NCBI RefSeq assembly: GCF_000270245.1 | Contig: NC_015635.1 | Location: 3,100,001 to 3,164,000, forward strand | DNA length: 64,000 nucleotides | From: Microlunatus phosphovorus NM-1 | GTDB taxonomy: Bacteria > Actinomycetota > Actinomycetes > Propionibacteriales > Propionibacteriaceae | Direction of reading: 5' to 3' | Program-made: the position numbers and the translations under genes | Part shown: positions 41,898-50,107 of the stretch, one piece after another | How positions within the stretch are numbered: position 1 is the stretch's first letter | How the letters are laid out: every line of letters starts with the position of its first letter | The notes under the pieces: generated by a model | Told to the model about the DNA's origin: nothing | Database searches by the model: none | The model's input: the letters and a program-made list of their open reading frames with translations, nothing else

Positions 41898-42611
41898 CTA
41901 CGGCTCCAGTTCGGCGGTGTCCGGTGTGCGGAGCCAGGTGGTGACCATCGAGCTCACCATCGCCACCGTCCGGTCGAGTTGTTCCGGGGACCGCAACTGG
42001 ACGCCGAACGTCGCCTCGATGGTCGCGGCATTGGTGACCTGGAACAGGGCGAGCGCGGTGATGTGCAGGTGCAGATCGAGTCCGGCGACGTCCCGGACGA
42101 TGTCACCGCCGGCCCGGCCGCGAGTCAGGATGTCGTCCATCAGCTTGATCACGGGCAGGTTGGTGCTTGCCTGTTCGGTCGAGCGGCGCAGGTGGATGCC
42201 GTCGAGCGCATTCTCTGCCGAGACCAGCCGACCGACCTCGGGGTGCGCGGCATGCCAGCGCACGGTGTGCTCGATCAGCCTGGCGATCGCCTCCAGCGGA
42301 TCCAGACTGGAGAAGTCCAGTTGGCGCTCTCCCGCCCTGGCTTGCGCGTACGCGCGCTCCAGCACGGCGGTGAAGAGCCCGTCCTTGTCCCCGAAGTAGT
42401 AGTAGATCATCCGCTTCGTGGTAGAGCTGCGAGCGGCGATCTCGTCCACCCGGGCGCCGTGGTAGCCGATCCGAGCGAACTCATCGGTGGCGACATCCAG
42501 CAGTTCGGCACGAGCATTGCTGGAGGTGGACTTTCGCCGACCTCCAGGTTGCTCGGTCGAGTTGGGCTCGGATGCAGACCCGTTCTCGACTGCTCGCTGC
42601 GCGGTTGACAC
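41898..42611 (-). CDS. TetR-family regulator
   Basis: A 237-residue TetR regulator. Residues ~30-78 form the HTH ([20 protein letters not shown], then [17 protein letters not shown]). The longer C-terminal ligand domain is helical and has [20 protein letters not shown], as in members controlling aromatic or shikimate-type catabolism, although this is weak. The first 27 residues are a hydrophilic extension. The GTG start lies in an inverted repeat that could be its own operator. It sits downstream of the small membrane protein gene, same strand, and 194 bp ahead of gltB. Confidence 0.85.
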   Translation of the reverse strand: MSTAQRAVENGSASEPNSTEQPGGRRKSTSSNARAELLDVATDEFARIGYHGARVDEIAARSSTTKRMIYYYFGDKDGLFTAVLERAYAQARAGERQLDFSSLDPLEAIARLIEHTVRWHAAHPEVGRLVSAENALDGIHLRRSTEQASTNLPVIKLMDDILTRGRAGGDIVRDVAGLDLHLHITALALFQVTNAATIEATFGVQLRSPEQLDRTVAMVSSMVTTWLRTPDTAELEP

Positions 42612-42620
42612 AGATCAACC
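42603..42620. promoter_or_regulatory. Inverted repeat over the TetR start codon
   Basis: GGTTGA and TCAACC form perfect 6-bp arms around CACAGA, spanning the GTG start of the TetR gene. It is a candidate autoregulatory operator. Confidence 0.4.
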
Positions 42621-42672
42621 CTAACTGCCCCGCGGACCTCGGGGCTTGGTGGTCGTGCCCGGCGAACTGGGA

Positions 42673-42876
42673 CTACCGGCGATCGTTCCGCTCCGCGCGT
42701 TTGCTCACGACGACCAAGAAGAGATTGCCTACGCCGGCGAGCAGGCCGATCACCATGAAGAACCAACCGAAGGAGGAGGCCATTCCGCTGGTCGAATTCG
42801 TCACCATGTACCAGCCCATGAAGACCAGCACCACCGACAGCACGAACCCCGGCAGTGGCTTGGTAGTTGCGCGCAT
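42673..42876 (-). CDS. Small two-helix membrane protein
   Basis: A 67-residue protein with membrane helices at about residues 10-28 and 36-56 and a basic C-terminus. AAGGAA lies seven bases before its ATG at 42876. It is followed by the TetR gene on the same strand, 61 bp downstream, so the two may be co-transcribed. No family is recognised. Confidence 0.65.
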   Translation of the reverse strand: MRATTKPLPGFVLSVVLVFMGWYMVTNSTSGMASSFGWFFMVIGLLAGVGNLFLVVVSKRAERNDRR

Positions 42877-42966
42877 TGTTATTCCTTGGGCCGGGTTCTC
42901 GAGCTACGGTCCACAGTCGGTCTGACTGAGGGTGAACAGAACTGGGGGTAAGAACGGAACTGCGAA

Positions 42967-43007
42967 CTGGATTTGGGTGGGCGGCAAACCGACCCACCCA
43001 AATCCAG
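42967..43007. repeat. Strong inverted repeat, 15-bp arms
   Basis: Perfect 15-bp arms (42967-42981 and 42993-43007, beginning CTGGATTTGGGTGGG) around an 11-base loop give a very stable hairpin. There is no T-tract on either side, so it is not a typical intrinsic terminator. It lies between the small membrane protein gene and a truncated gene, suggesting a boundary of a past insertion. A second short hairpin (CGAGG/CCTCG, 43022-43036) follows. Confidence 0.75.
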
Positions 43008-43152
43008 TGTATTGGACCTAACGAGGCTCCGCCTCGGACCGTCGAGGTTGGTGGTCGGGTCGGCGGGTTGATCTGGTCTGGGCGGTAGCGGTGTCGGGGT
43101 TGGTGGGTCCAGCCTGGTCGCAGGGGGTGCGTGATGACCAGTCGTGCGGTGA

Positions 43153-44070
43153 GGTTGGCTGGACCGGCTCCCAGTGCCGCTGACCGACCAGGACCGGGCC
43201 CACGGGTATTGGTGGGAGTTGTCGATGCGGCAGATCGAGGTCTCCCGCACGATCGTGTTCGACCAGCCCCGTAACGGCCGTGCGTTCTTCGAAGCGCTCG
43301 CGGCCGACAATTTGGATCTGGGCCGGCCCGAGCGTCTCGAGCTGATCTTCGGCAGGAAGATCCTGCCCTCGACGACCGGCGTCTTCGCTACCCGGGTCGT
43401 CACCCGCGGTGTTGATGTGACCATCAACGCCGGTTACAAGCACTCCCGGGTCAAGGAGTACTTCAAAGAAGGCCGCGCTTTGCGGATCGAGACCGTGGTC
43501 AACGACTCGACCGATCTCGGCGTGAAACGGCGCCTGGTCCACCTGCCCGAATTGCAGGCCAAAGCCCGTGACGTGAACCGCCGACTGTTGGATCATGAAC
43601 ATGTCGGTCGGGGCTGCGTCCTCGCGAGTCCAGCCTTTGAGCGGATCGCGCAACCGTCGGTCACCGACGGTCGGAGGGCCCCAGCCTTGAGGTTCGGCGA
43701 CCCTCGGGTCCAAGCCCTGGCCGGCGCCCTCGCCGTCACCGCCCACCTGATCGGCGGCCTGTCGAACAAAACCCTGCGACCCCTGGTCGAACAACTCTAC
43801 GGCCAGCCCTACAGCCGCGCCCAATGCTGCTACGACCTGCGCCGACTCCGGCTGAAAGGGCTGATCGAGCGGCTGCCGCACTCCAACACCTACACCCTGA
43901 CCGACGACGGACAACGCTTCGCGATCTTCTACAGCAAAGTCCACAACCGGCTACTACGACCATTGCTGGCCGCTAACCAGCCACCCGCCCCACTCGAAGT
44001 CCGACAAGCCCTCCGCGTCCTCGACAACGCCATCACCGACTACATCAACGACGCCAGAATCGCGACCTGA
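43153..44070 (+). pseudogene. 5'-truncated actinobacterial winged-helix-type protein
   Basis: About 300 residues matching the C-terminal two thirds of a large uncharacterised protein family that I know from many actinobacteria (full length ~500). Characteristic stretches are GYWWELSMRQIEVSRTIV, KEYFKEGRALRIETVVND, ALRFGDPRVQALAGAL and CYDLRRLRLKGLIERLP, the last resembling a winged helix. Homology begins at least at 43156 (WLDRLPVPLT), upstream of the first usable start GTG 43174, and is cut by a stop codon at 43150. The N-terminal part is therefore missing. A partner nuclease/replicase role or mobile origin has been suspected by me from its patchy spread, but no function is established. Confidence 0.65.
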
Positions 44071-44095
44071 AAAGTCGGCTCAAGACTCAAACACT

Positions 44096-44114
44096 TAGCG
44101 ACCAAGGATCGCTA
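44096..44114. terminator. Short hairpin between convergent genes
   Basis: TAGCGA and TCGCTA pair perfectly around a 7-base loop in the 50-bp gap between two convergent genes. It has no T-run. It could be a weak bidirectional terminator. Confidence 0.35.
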
Positions 44115-44120
44115 GCTGGA

Positions 44121-45521
44121 CTAGGCGCTCACCTTGGCCGACTTGGCCTCCGCAATCGCCTGGTCCCGCAGGGCCATGTACTCAGCCTTCGGCAGTGGCT
44201 TGCTCCCCGGGATATCGAGATCCTCGGCCCGGAAACGGTAGGTCTCCGGCGAGAAGAACGCCCCGAGGCAGGCAATGACGCACAGCGCCAGGGTGATGGT
44301 GCCGACGGTGAAGATCACGTGGCCGTGGCTCGATCCCGGTCCGGCGACCAGCGGGAACACCAACACCATGGCCGACGATGCGACCGTGCCCATGTTCTGC
44401 GAGATCGCCATGCCGCTGACCCGGTTCTTGGCCGGGAACTGCTCCGGGTAGAAGGCCGGGAACACCGCGTTGTAGCCCTGGTAGACAGCACCCCACATCA
44501 CCAGCGAGAAGATGATGGCCAACGGGACGCTGTGAGTGCTGATGGCCCACAAGTAGCCGTACGACATCAGGCCGCAAGCGATCGTGGACACCATCAAGCA
44601 CGGCCGGCGGCCGATCTTGTCGGACAGGTTGCCGACGACCGGGATGACGATCACCGCGACCAGGTTGCCGAGCAACGGGATCCACAGGTAGACGTCAGCG
44701 TGGAAACCGATCCCGTAGTCCTTGTTGGTGGCGTAGGTGGCACCGAAGATCGCGGTGGTGACCGCAACGATGTTGGTCAGTGCCATGCAGAAGACGCGGA
44801 TCATCGATCCCCTGCTGTCGCGCCAAGCGGCTGCGACCGGCGACCCTTGATCGCCTTCCGGGTTGTCAGCCGCCGTGTGGGTCTCATCGACCCGCTTCCG
44901 GATGAAGTAGCCGGCAACCACGACGAACGCACTCAGGGCGAAGGGGATCCGCCAACCCCAGCTGTGGAACGCCTCCTCGGACAGGAAGTGAGCCAACGGC
45001 AGGAAGACAGCGGCGGCCAGGATCTGGCCGAACTGGGTGCCCTGCAGGGTGAAGCTGCCCAGGTAGCCACGCCGACCGAGCGGCGCGTGCTCCATGATCA
45101 TCGAACTGGCACCCGAGATCTCGCCGGCGACGGCGAAGCCCTGGACCAGGCGCAGCACCATCAGCAAGCTCGGGGCCACGATGCCCACCTGCTGATAGGT
45201 CGGGAGCACGGCAACTGCCATGGTCGAGAAGCCCATCAGCAGCATACAAAGCACGAGCACGTTCTTGCGGCCGTGCTTGTCACCCCAGGCGCCGAGGACG
45301 AACGCGCCGATCGGGCGAGCGACGTAACCCACCGCATAGGTGCCCAGAGCGCCGATGATCGCCATCTGGGGATCGCTCTTGTCGAACATGATCAACGGAA
45401 AGATCAGGGCTGCCGCTTGGGCATAAATGAAGAAGTCGTAATACTCGAGGGCGCTGCCAATCCAGCCGCTGGCCGCGGCCTTCTTTGACTGCCCACTATG
45501 GCTTTGGGTTTCTGTAGACAT
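44121..45521 (-). CDS. MFS transporter of the MHS family, shikimate-type importer
   Basis: A 466-residue proton symporter with 12 helices. The MHS signature is clear: GSALEYYDFFIYAQAAALIF in helix 1, RPIGAFVLGAWGDKHGRKNV in loop 2-3 and QGFAVAGEISGASSM in helix 4. The closest described types are ShiA (shikimate), KgtP (2-oxoglutarate) and QsuA. It is the last gene of a minus-strand series after the AroE-like gene, with a 150-bp gap that contains an inverted repeat. GAGAGG precedes the ATG at 45521. I infer uptake of shikimate, quinate or a similar hydroxylated carboxylate for the neighbouring enzymes. Confidence 0.88.
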   Translation of the reverse strand: MSTETQSHSGQSKKAAASGWIGSALEYYDFFIYAQAAALIFPLIMFDKSDPQMAIIGALGTYAVGYVARPIGAFVLGAWGDKHGRKNVLVLCMLLMGFSTMAVAVLPTYQQVGIVAPSLLMVLRLVQGFAVAGEISGASSMIMEHAPLGRRGYLGSFTLQGTQFGQILAAAVFLPLAHFLSEEAFHSWGWRIPFALSAFVVVAGYFIRKRVDETHTAADNPEGDQGSPVAAAWRDSRGSMIRVFCMALTNIVAVTTAIFGATYATNKDYGIGFHADVYLWIPLLGNLVAVIVIPVVGNLSDKIGRRPCLMVSTIACGLMSYGYLWAISTHSVPLAIIFSLVMWGAVYQGYNAVFPAFYPEQFPAKNRVSGMAISQNMGTVASSAMVLVFPLVAGPGSSHGHVIFTVGTITLALCVIACLGAFFSPETYRFRAEDLDIPGSKPLPKAEYMALRDQAIAEAKSAKVSA

Positions 45522-45541
45522 AGAAACACCTCTCAGTTATG

Positions 45542-45556
45542 TGGCCGATACGGCCA
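45542..45556. promoter_or_regulatory. Inverted repeat in the MFS leader
   Basis: TGGCCG and CGGCCA, perfect 6-bp arms around ATA, 20 bp upstream of the transporter start codon. A hairpin or operator is possible. Confidence 0.35.
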
Positions 45557-45671
45557 ATTGATCACACCGCCATTGACGGATCAAGGAGAGTCACCGCACC
45601 AGATGGTCTCCTTTTGGTGCTGCCAAGCGGCCAGCCCTGCGTCAGAGGCGGAGCCGGAGCACCAGGTGGGG

Positions 45672-46592
45672 TCAGCTGATCACCTCCCGGACCCGAGCGT
45701 GCATGCGGGCACGGTCAGGCGTCACACCGGTGAACAACTCGAACGCCCGGTAGGCCTGTTCGGCGGCCATCCCGGCACCATCCACCGTCCGGCACCCGGC
45801 CTTGCGGGCCCGGACCAAGAGCTCTGTGGCGAGTGGAAAATAGACAATCTCCGATACCCAAAGGTCTGGCCGGAGCAGTTGATCCGGCACCGGGCACCCG
45901 GGATGGGTTGCCATCCCGATCGGCGTTGCGTTGATCACGCCCTCGGCACTGCTCAGCGCGGCGGCCAGATCATGGCCGACCTCGACTCGGTCGGCGCCGA
46001 ACAGATTGGCCATTCGGACCACCAGCTCGACGGCCCGATCCACCTCGAGATCGAAGATGGTCAGCTTGGGCGCGCCCAGGTCCAAGGTGGCGTACGCGAC
46101 GGCGGCTCCCGCCCCGCCCGCGCCTAGCTGCACGATCGGGCGCTTGCCGGCCTCCGGCAGGGCGTCGAGGAACGGTGCCTGATATCCGCACCAGTCGGTG
46201 TTGTGGCCAACGGCTCGGCCGTCCCGCAGGACCACGGTGTTGACCGCTCCCAAGGCGGTGGCCCGATCCGAGAGCCCGTCCAGATGCGGGATGATCGACT
46301 GCTTGAACGGATGTGTGACGTTGAAGCCGGAGAATCCGGACTGCATCGCCCAGGCAAGGACCGACGGCAGATCGGCCGCGGTGATGCCCCAGTCGAGAGC
46401 ATCCAAGATGTCGTAGGAAACCCAGAGCCCCTGTGCCGCGCCCTCGGCTTCATGCAAACCCGGAGTACGCGAGGCTTTGATCCCCTGACCGAGCAGGAAC
46501 AGCCGATGGCTGATCGGGCGTCCGACGGCCCACCGCGACATGTCGGCTTCGTCGGGCGTGACTCCGATCGAGCTGACTGAGCTATGACTCAT
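45672..46592 (-). CDS. Shikimate/quinate dehydrogenase-like protein (AroE family)
   Basis: A 306-residue member of the AroE family. The catalytic Lys and Asp are present (FNVTHPFKQ and HNTDWCGY), and the nucleotide-binding loop is LGAGGAGAAVAYA. The substrate-binding N-terminus reads LGQGIKASRTPGLHEAEG rather than the SxSLSPxxHN of biosynthetic AroE, marking the subclass found in catabolic clusters. It would interconvert 3-dehydroshikimate and shikimate or a related pair. Its ATG overlaps the stop of the TIM-barrel gene by four bases, so the two are translated together. Confidence 0.87.
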   Translation of the reverse strand: MSHSSVSSIGVTPDEADMSRWAVGRPISHRLFLLGQGIKASRTPGLHEAEGAAQGLWVSYDILDALDWGITAADLPSVLAWAMQSGFSGFNVTHPFKQSIIPHLDGLSDRATALGAVNTVVLRDGRAVGHNTDWCGYQAPFLDALPEAGKRPIVQLGAGGAGAAVAYATLDLGAPKLTIFDLEVDRAVELVVRMANLFGADRVEVGHDLAAALSSAEGVINATPIGMATHPGCPVPDQLLRPDLWVSEIVYFPLATELLVRARKAGCRTVDGAGMAAEQAYRAFELFTGVTPDRARMHARVREVIS

Positions 46593-47443
46593 GGCCGCCT
46601 TCCTTGCCCGCTGAGCGTTCGTTCGAGGTAGTGCCGCGCCGTCTCCAGGCACCGCCGAGCATGGCCTTCTGCGCCCAGGGTCCGCTCAGCGTCGGCATTC
46701 GGCAGCTCGATCGAGTAGGTCACGCACGGCATCCGCGCCAACATCGCGGCCGGGTCGGTACCGCCCTCGCCCAGGTAGCTGCGGCCCTCCCGGATGATCC
46801 GGGTCATCTCGTCCCGTTCTGTCGGGATCTCACCCGGGGCATCGCAGATCTGGATCACCGAGAACAGTCCGGCGGGGATCTCGTCCAGATCCGCCAAGCG
46901 CTCCCGGGACCGATGGAAGTGATGCAGATCGACCATCAGCCGAGCATTGGGCTCGTTCACCTCGGCGATCAGATCCAAGGCCTGGTGCATCGTCGTGATG
47001 GACGCGATCGGCACCCACTCCAGGTTGACCGTCAGGTCGTACTGAGCCGCCAGCCGGCACAGTCGACCGAACGCGTCCACCGCGTACCGCCGGTCCGGTG
47101 TCCAGACACTGCTGATCAGATGCCGGGCGCCGAGCTCGGCCCCGATCGCCAGATCAGGTTCGTAGCTCGCCGGATCGACCCCGTCCGCGATCCGGGCCAA
47201 CTCGATGTCGTGCAGTGGCAACCCGGTCTCGGCCAGCGCCCGTACCGTCTGCCGAAGCAGGTCGTCGCTGCGCGACAGGCTGTAGTCATGACCGGGCAGC
47301 CCATCACAGAGCAACCGCGGGCTGGCGTAGTCGTAGCCCGTGCGATGGGCGATCCGGATCAACTCCGGTGTCGGGGTGTCGATGAGCGTCAGATGCCCGA
47401 GCGAATAGCGCTGCGCGCCGCCATTGGCGCTGGAGCCTGTCAT
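46589..47443 (-). CDS. Sugar-phosphate isomerase/epimerase-fold TIM barrel
   Basis: A 284-residue AP-endonuclease-2-like TIM barrel (PF01261). Metal-ligand positions are visible in order: Glu in NLEWVPIAS, Asp and His in MVDLHHFHRS, Asp in IQICDAPGE, and Glu in SIELPNAD. The fold is shared by hydroxypyruvate, xylulose and inosose isomerases and by 3-dehydroshikimate dehydratases (AsbF, QsuB N-domain). Beside an AroE-like enzyme and a type II dehydroquinase, a dehydroshikimate-processing role is the leading guess, but an isomerase of a ring-derived keto sugar is possible. It starts 11 bp after the ThDP enzyme stop. Confidence 0.8.
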   Translation of the reverse strand: MTGSSANGGAQRYSLGHLTLIDTPTPELIRIAHRTGYDYASPRLLCDGLPGHDYSLSRSDDLLRQTVRALAETGLPLHDIELARIADGVDPASYEPDLAIGAELGARHLISSVWTPDRRYAVDAFGRLCRLAAQYDLTVNLEWVPIASITTMHQALDLIAEVNEPNARLMVDLHHFHRSRERLADLDEIPAGLFSVIQICDAPGEIPTERDEMTRIIREGRSYLGEGGTDPAAMLARMPCVTYSIELPNADAERTLGAEGHARRCLETARHYLERTLSGQGRRP

Positions 47444-47454
47444 GTCGATCGGCC

Positions 47455-49221
47455 TCAGGAGGTTGCGGCGTGATGGATGCCAGCACCTGGGGAGTAGATG
47501 TCCATGATGTTCCAGTGCCCCGAGGTCGGCGTCGGCACATTGATCATCGGCACGTCGATGACCACCGGTCGGTTCCGGGCGATCGCGTCGGCCAGCGCCG
47601 GCTTGAACTCGGCGGCGCTGGTGAGGCTGATCCCATCCACCCCGTACGCCCGGGCGATCGCTCCGAAGTCGGTCTCCACCGGGCCGTCGGCGTTTTCGAA
47701 GACGGTGCCGTAGGTGGTGTCGAAGTGCGCCTTCTCCAGGCCCGCGATGGTGCCGAAGGCGTTGTTGTTCATCACCACCCAGACGACGGCGATGCCCTTC
47801 TCCCGCGCGGTGTAGAGCAGACTCGGGTTGGCGCCGAAGCCACCGTCGCCGACCAGCGAGACGACCACCCGCTCCGGAGCGGCCAGCTTCGCGCCGAGCG
47901 CCGCTGGGGCGCCGAAGCCCATGGTGGCGAAGCCGCCGGGGGTGAACACCGACCCGGGGGTCAAGATATCCATCTGCTGGGCCATGCCGTTCTTGTTCCA
48001 GCCGACGTCGGTGGTGATGATGGCGTCCCGCGGCAGCACCTCACGCGCCTCGGCCAGGATCCGCTCCGGCCGCATCGGCCAGGCATCGCTGGCCACGGCC
48101 GCGGCGTTGCCCGCGGCGAACTCGTCGTGGTTGCGCTTGATCTCGGCCAGCAGCTCCGGCCGTTGTACCCCGGTGGGGGCCAGCTTGCGTGCGGCGGTGA
48201 CAAGGGCGGCCAGAGCGGGCTTGAGGTCGGCGACCGCGCCGATCTCCAGCGGATAGTTGCGGCCCAACTCGGCGGGATCGATGTCGATCTGCATCAGCTT
48301 CGTGTCGGGAATCTGGAAGGTGTACTTCTCCTCCCAGGACGAGCTGTCCGCCTCGGCGAAGCGGGTGCCCAGCGCCAGGATCCAGTCCGCGTTGCGGGTG
48401 GCCTCGTTGACGAACTCGGTGCCCCAGAAACCGGTCATGCCGAGCACGCACGGGTTGTCGTCGGCGACCACGCCCTTGCCCATCAGGCTGTGGGTGACCG
48501 GGAGCTGGAGATGGTCGACCAGCTCGGCCAGCTCATCGGTGGCATCGGCCAGCACGACGCCGCCGCCGACGTGCAGCAGTGGCCGCTCGGCCGCGAGCAG
48601 GTTGCCGACGATCCGTTCCGCCGTAGCCGGGTCGAGCGAGGGCTTGACCAGCTCCTGGGTGTTGGCCATCACCTTGTCGAAGGTGGCGACGTCGACCTCA
48701 CGGGAGAAGATGTCCATCGGTACGTCGACCAGCACCGGGCCCGGTCGGCCGCTTTCGGCCAGGATGAAGGCCTTGTCCAAGATCTCGGCGATCAGGTGCG
48801 GGGACTCGACCCGCCAGACCCGCTTCACGAACGGCCGGTAGATCTCGGACTGCGCACCGTCGGCGTGCAGGTTCACCTCCTGGTGGGGGTGCTTGCCGTA
48901 GTAGTGCGACGGGATGTCACCGGCGATCACCACCATCGGCACCGAGTCCAGGGCGGCGTTGGCCACCCCGGTAGCGGCGTTGGTCAGTCCCGGGCCGAGA
49001 TGGGAAAGCACGACCGAGGCCTTCTTGGACGCGCGGGCGTACCCGTCGGCCGCATGCGAGGCCAGCTGTTCGTGCCGGGTGTTGACGAACTCGATCTGAT
49101 CGGACTTCGACAAGGCGGCCAAAACCGCGATGTTGGTGTGCCCGCAGAGACCGAAGATGTGTTTGACGCCGCGGTGCTCCAGGTAGCGGACGAGCTGGTG
49201 CGAGACGAGGTCTGTGGTCAT
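47455..49221 (-). CDS. ThDP-dependent enzyme, acetolactate synthase-like
   Basis: A 588-residue three-domain ThDP enzyme. The catalytic Glu is in NTRHEQLASHAADGYARAS (~residue 50), the pyrophosphate/Mg motif runs from GDGGFGANPS to NNNAFG (~460-490), and the middle domain has SLMGKGVVADD. It is not typical IlvB: the HQEVNLHADGAQ region after GDIPSHYY differs and no regulatory subunit gene adjoins. Candidate reactions are 2-keto acid decarboxylation, carboligation, or cleavage of a cyclic diketone as by IolD or cyclohexane-1,2-dione hydrolase. GGAG precedes the ATG at 49221. The citryl-CoA-lyase-like gene ends 13 bp upstream. The substrate is open. Confidence 0.82.
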   Translation of the reverse strand: MTTDLVSHQLVRYLEHRGVKHIFGLCGHTNIAVLAALSKSDQIEFVNTRHEQLASHAADGYARASKKASVVLSHLGPGLTNAATGVANAALDSVPMVVIAGDIPSHYYGKHPHQEVNLHADGAQSEIYRPFVKRVWRVESPHLIAEILDKAFILAESGRPGPVLVDVPMDIFSREVDVATFDKVMANTQELVKPSLDPATAERIVGNLLAAERPLLHVGGGVVLADATDELAELVDHLQLPVTHSLMGKGVVADDNPCVLGMTGFWGTEFVNEATRNADWILALGTRFAEADSSSWEEKYTFQIPDTKLMQIDIDPAELGRNYPLEIGAVADLKPALAALVTAARKLAPTGVQRPELLAEIKRNHDEFAAGNAAAVASDAWPMRPERILAEAREVLPRDAIITTDVGWNKNGMAQQMDILTPGSVFTPGGFATMGFGAPAALGAKLAAPERVVVSLVGDGGFGANPSLLYTAREKGIAVVWVVMNNNAFGTIAGLEKAHFDTTYGTVFENADGPVETDFGAIARAYGVDGISLTSAAEFKPALADAIARNRPVVIDVPMINVPTPTSGHWNIMDIYSPGAGIHHAATS

Positions 49222-49234
49222 CGATGACTCCAAT

Positions 49235-50107
49235 TCAGGCATTCGGTTCGAGGTCACGGTGCTTGATGCCGGTGTAGTTGTACGGGATCTGCGGCGGCAT
49301 CGGGCCCTTGATCCGGCCGCCTTGCTGGGTCTGTTCCCAGGCGTGGGCGAGGATCCCGACCGAGCGGGAGAGGATGAAGATGCCGCGGCCGAGGGCAGGC
49401 TCGAAGCCGAGCTCGGAATAGATGACCGCGGTGGCACCGTCGATGTTCATCGGCACCCGGCGGCTCCGGCCGGCGCTGATCGAGTCCTCCACCGCCCGGC
49501 CGATGGCGGCGAAGCGACCGCTCACCGCACCGGCGGCGGCCTGGTCGTCGACCAGCCCGAGCAGCCGCGGAGCGCGCGGGTCGAGCGGGTGGAACCGGTG
49601 GCCGAAGCCCGGTGCGTACCGGATGCCCCGCTCCTTCCAACCTGCCCAGACCTCGGTGGCGAGGCGTACCGTCTGGTCATGATCGAGGGTGGCGCCCTCG
49701 CCGTAGCCGGCCTTGACGAGCGCCTGGTCGATCTCTGCGTACAGCTCCATGCACTGCTGACCCGCGCCGCCGTGCACATCGTCCAGCACGTTGATCGCCG
49801 AGGCCATCGCACCGTTCAGCGGCAACCCGCAGGTCACCGACATCCGGCTGATCGAGATCGACGGAGCCTGCGGACCGTGATCCACCGAAGCGACCAGCGC
49901 CGCCTCCAGCAAGGCGCCCTGCTCGGCGGTCGGCACCTCGCCGCGCAGCATCAGCCAGATCATCTGCGGGAAGCTGAGCCGGCCGATCAGCTGCTCGATC
50001 GGAAACCCGCGCACCCCGATGTAGCCGGGGTGGATGTCGATGATGTCGGTGCTCCACCAGCGCTCGGCGGCCTCGACCAGGGCATCGTCGCCCAGGGGAT
50101 CGCTCAC
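49235..50107 (-). CDS. Citryl-CoA lyase / citrate-synthase-like protein
   Basis: A 290-residue citrate synthase-fold protein, shorter than citrate synthase (~430) and of citryl-CoA lyase (CCL) size. The catalytic triad is intact: His in DDVHGGAGQQ, His in GFGHRFHPLD and Asp in MNIDGATAVIY. Such proteins either cleave a citryl-CoA-like thioester into acyl-CoA and an oxo acid or run the condensation. The GTG start overlaps the stop of the acylating aldehyde dehydrogenase by four bases. The upstream enzyme makes an acyl-CoA and this one could use it as a nucleophile; this is inference. Confidence 0.85.
   Translation of the reverse strand: MSDPLGDDALVEAAERWWSTDIIDIHPGYIGVRGFPIEQLIGRLSFPQMIWLMLRGEVPTAEQGALLEAALVASVDHGPQAPSISISRMSVTCGLPLNGAMASAINVLDDVHGGAGQQCMELYAEIDQALVKAGYGEGATLDHDQTVRLATEVWAGWKERGIRYAPGFGHRFHPLDPRAPRLLGLVDDQAAAGAVSGRFAAIGRAVEDSISAGRSRRVPMNIDGATAVIYSELGFEPALGRGIFILSRSVGILAHAWEQTQQGGRIKGPMPPQIPYNYTGIKHRDLEPNA

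Noticed and set aside
42967-43007. Rho-independent terminator
   Set aside because: Strong stem but no T-tract on either strand and an 11-base loop.
47470-49227. Antisense open frame over the ThDP enzyme
   Set aside because: Shadow of a gene with all ThDP motifs; translation is rich in Gly, Val, Arg and Asp only.
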